Assembly: GCA_025449775.1 (NCBI GenBank)
Contig: JANWIS010000188.1
Location: 1 to 14,712 of the forward strand
DNA length: 14,712 nt
DNA from: Ignavibacteriaceae bacterium
GTDB taxonomy: Bacteria; Bacteroidota; Ignavibacteria; Ignavibacteriales; Ignavibacteriaceae
Direction of reading: 5' to 3'
The position numbers and the translations under genes were made by a program. Numbering within the stretch: position 1 is the first letter of the stretch; every line of letters starts with the position of its first letter. Below, in pieces: positions 1-5,423 of this stretch. The notes under the pieces were generated by a model, which saw only the letters and a program-made list of their open reading frames with translations, did not search any database and had not been told where the DNA came from.

Positions 1-313
1 TATTTTTTATTCCGAGACTTTTTTCAACTTCAATTTCAACAGGAAGTCCGTGTGTATCCCAGCCGGCTTTTCTTTCAACACGATATCCTTGCATTGTTTT
101 GTATCTGCAGATAATATCTTTTAAAGTACGGGACATTACATGATGAATACCGGGTTTACCGTTTGCTGTAGGTGGTCCTTCATAAAAAGTGAATAGCTTT
201 TCTTCAGAGCGGAATTGAACGCTCTTTTCAAAAATTTTTCTTTCGGTCCAGAATTTCAGAATATTCTGTTCGACTTCCGGATATTTTACTTTTTCAAGTC
301 CCTGTTTGTACAT
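1..313 (-). CDS. ileS: Isoleucyl-tRNA synthetase, N-terminal part (partial, runs off the window's left edge)
   Basis: Charges tRNA-Ile with isoleucine in the cytoplasm. Only about 104 N-terminal residues are in the window. Seen: YEGPPTANGKPGIHH at about 44-58, which contains the class I synthetase HIGH-equivalent signature (GIHH), followed by the conserved GWDTHGLPVE at 84-93. The pattern ERKAGWDTHGLPVE resembles the eukaryote-like type 2 IleRS more than the E. coli type. The ATG at 313 is chosen because it lies 10 bp after the preceding stop and gives the usual short lead (YPEVEQNILKFW) before the Rossmann fold. There is no strong Shine-Dalgarno, so translation probably depends on upstream genes. 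It is the last visible gene of the yggS-divIVA operon, and no T-box-like leader fits in the 10-bp gap. Family assignment is firm; the subtype is inferred. Confidence 0.95.
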   Translation of the reverse strand, partial: MYKQGLEKVKYPEVEQNILKFWTERKIFEKSVQFRSEEKLFTFYEGPPTANGKPGIHHVMSRTLKDIICRYKTMQGYRVERKAGWDTHGLPVEIEVEKSLGIKN

Positions 314-323
314 AATGGATATG

Positions 324-935
324 CTATTTAAGTTCTTCGTATCTTTTTAATAATTCCCGTTCAGTCTGGATAAACTCTTTCAGTTCATGTTCAATCCGAT
401 CTTTCTTCAGAATAATATTTTTTGCTTTATGTTCGGCATCGTTAACAATTTTTTCAGCTCTTAAAGCTGCTTCTTTCAACATTAGTTCGGATTCTTTTTT
501 AGTTGTATCTGCTGTTACTTCCAGAACTTTTACTTTTTCTCTTAATATAGCTGCTTCTTTTTCCCCGCTGATTATTTCCTGGACTGACATTCCGAAAATC
601 CCCATAGCTCCAAGTGTAATATTCCGTAAGCTGAATAGTATCAGGTTTTCTGTAAGCAGTTCGAAAGTTCCAAAGTATTCATTGAAGAAAATAATTATCA
701 GCATGCTTATTAGAGTCATTGCAACAATGACCGCAAAAACAACTTTACCACCACGTTGCCATCCGATTGAACGGTTTATATACCAACCACAGCTAAAACA
801 TAAAATTGAAAGTACAAACCATACTGCAAAATTCCTGTCGCCGAAATTAAACAGCGAAGTGTTCAAAAAATTTGAAGCAAGTATCAGGAGACCCAAAAGA
901 AAAGGCACACTATACTCAGTGATGAATTTTTTCAT
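324..935 (-). CDS. Unrecognised four-helix membrane protein with a DivIVA-like cytoplasmic coiled-coil tail
   Basis: I do not recognise a named family. The 203 residues split in two. Residues 1-118 hold four hydrophobic segments (about 8-24, 36-54, 65-85 and 95-117), so both termini are probably cytoplasmic. Residues 120-203 are charged and heptad-like, a predicted coiled coil. The stretch KESELMLKEAALRAEKIVND (147-166) resembles the coil of the DivIVA protein encoded two genes upstream (NLIIKEAEVKAAQLIENAKE, 90-109). The ATG overlaps the stop of the purine nucleoside phosphorylase gene as ATGA (4 bp), implying translational coupling, and ileS follows 10 bp after its TAG. From context I infer a membrane partner or anchor for the DivIVA coil, but the coil similarity could be generic. 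Function is not established. Confidence 0.8.
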   Translation of the reverse strand: MKKFITEYSVPFLLGLLILASNFLNTSLFNFGDRNFAVWFVLSILCFSCGWYINRSIGWQRGGKVVFAVIVAMTLISMLIIIFFNEYFGTFELLTENLILFSLRNITLGAMGIFGMSVQEIISGEKEAAILREKVKVLEVTADTTKKESELMLKEAALRAEKIVNDAEHKAKNIILKKDRIEHELKEFIQTERELLKRYEELK

Positions 936-1759
936 TTCAGCCTCTTAATTATTTCTGTCATTATAAGAGTCATTTTAGGTTCAGCCATCATTGCTGCTGC
1001 TATAATTTCTTTAACGTTGACAGGTTTTAAATCATCCGGAAAACACTCATCTGTTATTATGCTTATTCCAAGTATTTTCATACCCATATGGTTTGCAACA
1101 ATATTTTCGGGAACGGTTGACATTCCAACAACATCAGCTCCAGTTGCCCGCAGGAAACGGTATTCAGCTTTTGTTTCTAAGTTCGGACCAGGAACAGCAA
1201 CGTAAACACCTTTTTGAACTTTAATATTTTTTTCAACAGCAATTTTCTCTGCAAGCTTTATGAGCTCAAGATTATACGGTTCACTCATATCAGGAAAACG
1301 CGGACCAAGTTCATCTTCATTTTTTCCGATAAGGGGGTTATCACCAAGCAGATTAATATGATCAACCATCAGCATTACATCACCACGATTGAATGATGGG
1401 TTCATTCCACCGCAAGCATTTGATACAAGTAAAGTTTCCACTCCCAAATATTTCATCACACGAACGGGATATGTGATCTGCTGCATTGTATAACCTTCGT
1501 AGTAATGAAATCTGCCCTGCATTGCAATAACATTTTTATTGTTCACTGTCCCGAATATCAATTTACCCTGGTGTGATTCAACAGTTGATATTGGAAAATG
1601 TGGCAGATCTTCATACCTGATCTCATGATTAATTTTTATCTCATTAACTAATCCGCCTAATCCAGTGCCAAGTATTATTCCAACAGAATATTTTTCAGTT
1701 GTGTGCTTTCTTATTGCAGCAAGTGTTTCATTAATATTTGAAATAAGTTTGCTCATCAT
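932..1759 (-). CDS. punA: Purine nucleoside phosphorylase, trimeric (PNP/MTAP) type
   Basis: Phosphorolytic cleavage of purine (deoxy)nucleosides to free base and (deoxy)ribose-1-phosphate; cytoplasmic purine salvage. The 275 residues match the usual length of the trimeric family. Seen in order: glycine-rich phosphate loop GTGLGGL (31-37), ESHQGKL with His63, QGRFHYYEGY (81-90) with the phosphate-contacting Arg/His, SNACGGMNP (113-121), GPNLETKAEYR (191-201) with the base-binding Glu195, and GADVVGMSTVPE (207-218) with the ribose-contacting Met213. At the base-specificity position the motif is ITDEC, with Asp237 where mammalian 6-oxopurine enzymes have Asn, so adenosine use is possible. Two consecutive ATGs open the gene; the first overlaps the divIVA stop by one base (TAATG). 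The end overlaps the next gene by 4 bp. The symbol is given by family similarity. Confidence 0.93.
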   Translation of the reverse strand: MMSKLISNINETLAAIRKHTTEKYSVGIILGTGLGGLVNEIKINHEIRYEDLPHFPISTVESHQGKLIFGTVNNKNVIAMQGRFHYYEGYTMQQITYPVRVMKYLGVETLLVSNACGGMNPSFNRGDVMLMVDHINLLGDNPLIGKNEDELGPRFPDMSEPYNLELIKLAEKIAVEKNIKVQKGVYVAVPGPNLETKAEYRFLRATGADVVGMSTVPENIVANHMGMKILGISIITDECFPDDLKPVNVKEIIAAAMMAEPKMTLIMTEIIKRLK

Positions 1760-2295
1760 TAAGGAAGTCTATCTACTATCCCATCAACATCGAAATCAAA
1801 TTTTTCTGCTGATTCGGGTTTTCTAGTTTTCATCGGTTCTTCACCGGCATCTTTAACTTTTCCTTCCAGAAGATTTGACTGGCTAATTACTATTGCTTTC
1901 AACTTTGCAATTATTAAATTTTTCTCTTCCCTTAGTGACATAACGGCATTTCTGATTTCAGCCGCACTTTCTTTTGCATTCTCAATTAATTGCGCAGCTT
2001 TAACTTCAGCTTCTTTTATTATTAAATTTGTTTGTTTCCTTGTTGATTCAAAAGTTCGCTCCGAAGATTCTTGTGCCTGAATTAGAGTATCCTGCAGGTT
2101 CTTTTCAATTTTTTGAAATTCGGTGAGCTTCTCATTAAGCTTTTGAACTTCATGTTCTAATTGTTCGTTCCCAGTAATAAGCTTTTCAAACTCAGAGGAT
2201 ACTTTTTCCAGGTACATTCGAACTTCCTCAATTTCATATCCACGCATTGATTTTGTGAATTCCTGCTTTTTAATTAATAGAGGTGAAAGTTTCAT
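1759..2295 (-). CDS. divIVA: DivIVA domain protein
   Basis: Membrane-curvature-sensing coiled-coil scaffold, in other phyla used for pole or septum organisation. The N-terminal domain is typical: a start resembling the MxLTPLDI consensus, then EFTKSMRGYEIEEVRMYLEK (12-31). In B. subtilis DivIVA the membrane-inserting pair is Phe17-Arg18; here the same positions are Met17-Arg18, so hydrophobic plus basic is kept. A long coiled coil follows (about 34-146), including KEAEVKAAQLIENAKESAAE. A short acidic tail ends in DFDVDGIVDRLP. The ATG overlaps the yggS stop as ATGA, and its TAA overlaps the next ATG by one base, so this is an operon with coupled translation. No ftsZ, sepF or mre gene is visible here, so a division role is inferred from the family only. 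Confidence 0.93.
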   Translation of the reverse strand: MKLSPLLIKKQEFTKSMRGYEIEEVRMYLEKVSSEFEKLITGNEQLEHEVQKLNEKLTEFQKIEKNLQDTLIQAQESSERTFESTRKQTNLIIKEAEVKAAQLIENAKESAAEIRNAVMSLREEKNLIIAKLKAIVISQSNLLEGKVKDAGEEPMKTRKPESAEKFDFDVDGIVDRLP

Positions 2296-2993
2296 GACTT
2301 CCTCCAGTCTTTGGTAGTATCTCTCTGTCCAAAAATAGCTGAGCCGATTCTGAGCATAGTTGCACCCTCTTCAATGGCTATTTCGTAATCGTTTGTCATG
2401 CCCATAGAAAGCTCCCTCAGGTCAGATCCACTTTGATTAATTTTATCTTTCAAATTACGTAAATAAGTAAAACTATTCCTAATAATTTTCTTATCGTCAG
2501 TCAGCGGTGCCATCGTCATCAGTCCTTTCAGCTCAATATTAGAAAGAGTTGAACAATACCTCACTAAATTCAGTACATCGAACATTTCAGTTAAACCTGA
2601 TTTTGTATCTTCAAACGAAGTTTTAATTTCAAGCAATATTTTCTGAACCTTGTCCAGCTTTATTGCCTGATTATTTATTTCTTCAGCAAGAATTACAGAA
2701 TCAACCGAATGGATATACTCAGCAGATTTGACAGCGTACTTAACTTTATTTCTCTGCAATGTGCCAATAAAATGCCAGGTTACTTTATTGACCAGAACAT
2801 CAAATTTATCCCTCAACTCCTGGGCTTTATTTTCACCAAAATCTCTTATCCCAAGCCTGTTCGCTTCGATAATTGCCTCTGTTCCAAAGAACTTTGATAC
2901 TGCGATCAACCTAATATTATCAGGATTACGACTGCACTCAATGCACTTTGCAGTTATTCTTTCCCTCAACTGCTGTAGATTTTCTGCTATCAT
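2292..2993 (-). CDS. yggS: YggS/YlmE-family pyridoxal phosphate homeostasis protein
   Basis: Binds pyridoxal 5'-phosphate and helps balance the free B6 pool; a single alanine-racemase-like TIM barrel without known catalysis. Seen: IAVSKF with the PLP Schiff-base Lys34, DFGENKAQE (51-59), WHFIGTLQRNK (73-83), IHSVDS (94-99), GLMTMAP (157-163), and the phosphate-binding LSMGMTNDYEIAIEEG (195-210) followed by LRIGSAIFG. The 233 residues are the normal family length. It is the first gene of the minus-strand operon and overlaps divIVA by 4 bp. The Firmicute orthologue ylmE sits in the ylm-divIVA-ileS cluster, matching this context. The ATG at 2993 follows an A-rich stretch (TTTTTTT on plus) with no clear Shine-Dalgarno. 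Confidence 0.96.
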   Translation of the reverse strand: MIAENLQQLRERITAKCIECSRNPDNIRLIAVSKFFGTEAIIEANRLGIRDFGENKAQELRDKFDVLVNKVTWHFIGTLQRNKVKYAVKSAEYIHSVDSVILAEEINNQAIKLDKVQKILLEIKTSFEDTKSGLTEMFDVLNLVRYCSTLSNIELKGLMTMAPLTDDKKIIRNSFTYLRNLKDKINQSGSDLRELSMGMTNDYEIAIEEGATMLRIGSAIFGQRDTTKDWRKS

Positions 2994-3149
2994 AAAAAAA
3001 TTAAGGTTGTGAATGTAAATTAAACGGTATCAAAAATCAATCTAAAACCATGTGAATCCAGACATCATAATTGCTAATCGGTAATATTTATTAGCATCTT
3101 TTTTAGTTGATCTGAATTGTGCACAAAAAGTATTTCTGCTTACCCAAAA

Positions 3150-3182
3150 CAAAATTATTAATAATGCTTTTTAGTAATTTTG
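3150..3182. repeat. AT-rich inverted repeat in the yggS-pta divergent promoter region
   Basis: The arms are CAAAATTATTA (3150-3160) and TAGTAATTTTG (3172-3182), separated by 11 nt. Ten of 11 positions are complementary, and the eleventh is T opposite G, so an RNA copy would form a full 11-bp stem with one G-U wobble. Each arm also carries the octamer TAATTTTG in outward orientation (3175-3182 on plus; 3150-3157 on minus), which fits the Bacteroidota -7 consensus TAnnTTTG. No convincing -33 TTG element sits at the right distance on either strand. The repeat ends 31 bp before the pta ATG. It could be an operator, paired -7 elements or a weak leader hairpin. The repeat is seen; its role is inferred. 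Confidence 0.45.
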
Positions 3183-3213
3183 ATACATAATTTCTTTAAA
3201 CTCAGGAGTATTT

Positions 3214-4191
3214 ATGGATATCAAACTGATGAACGAAATAAAGGCTAATTCATCAAAGCTCAGAAAGACAATTGTTCTGCCTGAATCTCATGATGAAAGA
3301 GTTCTTAAAGCAGCCGAGCGACTTGCAAAAGAAAAAATTGTTTCAGTTATAACACTGGGTGATGAGAACCGGATTTTAAAAGATTCTAAAAACCTAGATG
3401 TTGATTTGTCCGGAGTAAGAATTATAGATCCAACCAGAGCTGAAAAGCTGAGCAATTTTACAAATATTTTTTTCAATCTCAGAAAACACAAAGGAGTTAC
3501 AATTGAACAAGCACGAAACCAGGTTCAGCAGGATTTATTTTTTGCTGCAATGATGGTGAAGGAAAATATGGCTGATGGCAGTGTTGCAGGTTCAGCTTCT
3601 GCAACTGCAGATGTACTCCGAGCTGGAATTCAATGCATCGGCATGCCGGATGGAATTTCAATTGTATCAAGTTTCTTTCTAATGCTCTTTCCTGAAAAAA
3701 ATTATTCTTTTGCTGATTGTGCAGTCGTTCCTGATCCCGATGAAAAACAATTAGCAGATATTGCAATTTCAACAGCAGATAATCACAGGAAACTGACTGG
3801 CGAAGAGCCGATAGTTGCAATGCTTTCGTTCTCAACAAAAGGAAGTGCAAAGCACGAAGCAATAAATAAAATTTTGAAAGCAATTGAAATTATTCGTTCG
3901 AAGAGACCGGATTTAAATGTTGATGGTGAACTGCAATTTGATGCTGCAGTCATTGAATCAATCGGAAAGAAAAAAGCACCGGGAAGTAGTGCTGCTGGAA
4001 AAGCAAATGTTTTAATTTTTCCTGATCTTAATTCAGGAAATATCGGTTATAAAATTGCACAACGATGGGGAAAAGCAGAAGCAGTCGGACCAATGGTTCA
4101 GGGATTACGAAAACCATTTTTTGATCTCAGCCGTGGATGCAGTGTTGATGATATTGTAAACACAGCAGCAATTGCTGCTTTGATGAGCTAA
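3214..4191 (+). CDS. pta: Phosphate acetyltransferase (single-domain)
   Basis: Interconverts acetyl-CoA plus phosphate and acetyl phosphate plus CoA; cytoplasmic acetate and overflow metabolism. The 325 residues match the short class I enzyme, without the N-terminal regulatory domain of the E. coli type. Seen in order: KTIVLPESHDERVLKAAERL (18-37), ADGSVAGSASATADVLRAG (120-138), MPDGISIVSSFF (144-155), MLSFSTKGSAKH (203-214), FPDLNSGNIGYK (269-280) and GPMVQGLRKPFFDLSRG (292-308), all typical of the Pta active site. The start is fixed by AGGAG (3204-3208), 5 nt before the ATG. It is divergent from yggS. No acetate kinase gene is adjacent. A phosphate butyryltransferase is less likely because the GPMVQGLxKP-DLSRG C-terminal motif is Pta-like. 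Confidence 0.95.
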   Translation: MDIKLMNEIKANSSKLRKTIVLPESHDERVLKAAERLAKEKIVSVITLGDENRILKDSKNLDVDLSGVRIIDPTRAEKLSNFTNIFFNLRKHKGVTIEQARNQVQQDLFFAAMMVKENMADGSVAGSASATADVLRAGIQCIGMPDGISIVSSFFLMLFPEKNYSFADCAVVPDPDEKQLADIAISTADNHRKLTGEEPIVAMLSFSTKGSAKHEAINKILKAIEIIRSKRPDLNVDGELQFDAAVIESIGKKKAPGSSAAGKANVLIFPDLNSGNIGYKIAQRWGKAEAVGPMVQGLRKPFFDLSRGCSVDDIVNTAAIAALMS

Positions 4192-4304
4192 TTCTTTCCG
4201 TCGAACCAGTTCGAAGAGATAGTAATTTATTCTTTGATCTCACAACAGATTTTTATTAAGTTCAATTATCATTTATAAAAACGAGATAAGCTTCAGGAGA
4301 AGTT

Positions 4305-4895
4305 ATGTTTAAAATTGTAATACTAATTTTATTTGTGTTTACTTCTGGCTTCAACATAATAGCACAGGATAATTCAAATCTTTCAGCCAAAAAAAACGAA
4401 ACTCAACTGGAAAATTATATTTATGATATTACTGTTCTGGATATGAACAGTCAAGAAATTAAACTATCCGATTATGCGGGAAAAGTTTTGATGATTGTAA
4501 ATGTAGCCAGCGAGTGCGGATACACACCGCATTATGAAGGATTGGAAGAAATTTATAAAGAGTATAATCAAAAAGGATTCGAGATACTCGCTTTTCCATG
4601 CAATGATTTTGGCGGACAGGAACCCGGCACGAATGAACAGATACAAAATTTCTGCAGCTCTAATTACGGAGTTACATTTAAACTTTTCGATAAAGTAAAA
4701 ATTGTTGGAAGCGAAAAGTCACCGCTTTACGAAAAGCTGACAACCAATAGTGTTACTGAATCTGGTGATGTTAAATGGAACTTTGAAAAGTTCCTTATTT
4801 CAAAAGAAGGAAAAATCGTAGCCAGATATCGTTCGAAAGTGGAGCCAACAGATCAAAAGGTTATTGCATCAATAGAACAAGAACTTGCTAAGTAA
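4305..4895 (+). CDS. Exported glutathione peroxidase-family thiol peroxidase
   Basis: Reduces hydrogen peroxide and organic peroxides, probably with thioredoxin-like rather than glutathione reductant. Residues 1-20 form a signal peptide (MFK, hydrophobic core, IIA|Q), so it should act outside the cytoplasm. The body is a classical GPx fold: NVASECGYTPHY with peroxidatic Cys71, AFPCNDFGGQEPG (97-109) with Gln105, IQNFC with Cys117 at the resolving-cysteine position of non-selenium, thioredoxin-dependent members, and VKWNFEKFL with Trp158-Asn159. All four catalytic positions (Cys, Gln, Trp, Asn) are present. AGGAG at 4295-4299, 5 nt before the ATG, supports the start. It lies 113 bp after pta on the same strand; co-transcription is possible but not shown. 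The gene converges on the VOC gene with a 22-bp gap. Confidence 0.93.
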   Translation: MFKIVILILFVFTSGFNIIAQDNSNLSAKKNETQLENYIYDITVLDMNSQEIKLSDYAGKVLMIVNVASECGYTPHYEGLEEIYKEYNQKGFEILAFPCNDFGGQEPGTNEQIQNFCSSNYGVTFKLFDKVKIVGSEKSPLYEKLTTNSVTESGDVKWNFEKFLISKEGKIVARYRSKVEPTDQKVIASIEQELAK

Positions 4896-4917
4896 AGAAA
4901 AACGGATAGGATTTTAA

Positions 4918-5409
4918 TCAATTGTTATTCAACTCCGAAAGAAGACCAGGTAGATCCAAAGCTTTTGTAAATAATACTAAATTCCCTTCCTCATCAACAG
5001 GCCATTCTTCCTGTGGTCTGTCACAATAAAGTTCAATTCCATTTCCATCAGGATCTTTTAAATAAATTGATTCGGATACACCATGATCAGATGCCCCATC
5101 AATTTGATATTTACTTTCCCAAAGAATTTTAAAAGCTCTTGCAAGTTCTTCTCTGCTTGGATAAAGAATTGCAAAGTGATATAAGCCAGTGTGTCCTGGA
5201 GGTGGTGAAACTGCATTTTCTCCAGCCCAGGTATTTAAAGCGATATGATGATGATAATTTCCTGAGGAAAGGAATATTGCTGAATCACCAAATCTTGCAG
5301 TTACAGAAAATCCTAACATTTCAGTATAAAACTTTGCCGCTCTTTCAAGATTTCCAACTGTTAAATGGACGTGACCAATTCTGGTTTTCGGATGTACTTC
5401 GTAACTCAT
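4918..5409 (-). CDS. VOC-family (glyoxalase / catechol-2,3-dioxygenase-like) metalloprotein
   Basis: Vicinal oxygen chelate superfamily protein of 163 residues with two beta-alpha-beta-beta-beta modules. Seen: IGHVHLTVGNLERAAKFYTE (11-30), a first metal His13/His15; GNYHHHIALNTW (50-61), typical of CatE-like extradiol dioxygenases; YHFAILYPSREELARAF (77-93) with the second metal ligand His78; and SIYLKDPDGNGIELYCDRPQ (114-133) with the Glu126 ligand. The metal site looks complete. The closest flavour is the one-metal catechol-2,3-dioxygenase/CatE group, but the actual substrate cannot be read from sequence, and no aromatic degradation genes are nearby. It starts 14 bp after the glgP stop, with AGGAT (5413-5417) just upstream of ATG, so it is probably co-transcribed with glycogen phosphorylase. 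Confidence 0.85.
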   Translation of the reverse strand: MSYEVHPKTRIGHVHLTVGNLERAAKFYTEMLGFSVTARFGDSAIFLSSGNYHHHIALNTWAGENAVSPPPGHTGLYHFAILYPSREELARAFKILWESKYQIDGASDHGVSESIYLKDPDGNGIELYCDRPQEEWPVDEEGNLVLFTKALDLPGLLSELNNN

Positions 5410-5423
5410 CTGATCCTGTTTTT

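Noticed and set aside
682..948. Plus-strand 88-residue open frame opposite the membrane protein gene
   Set aside because: It lies wholly antisense to a gene with clear membrane and coil structure, has no ribosome site, and its composition is that of a shadow frame. The same holds for the other opposite-strand frames within pta, glgP, the phosphatase and the kinases.
2994..3213. T-box or riboswitch leader for the operon containing ileS
   Set aside because: No T-box consensus or structured leader is apparent upstream of yggS, and ileS itself has only a 10-bp gap before it.
4201..4214. TCGAA-CCAG-TTCGA hairpin downstream of pta
   Set aside because: Only a 5-bp stem and no T-run after it, so it does not meet the usual intrinsic terminator pattern.
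4192..4304. TATTCTTTG (4229 region) as a -7 promoter element for the peroxidase gene
   Set aside because: Spacing inside the box is one base too long for TAnnTTTG and no -33 element is present.
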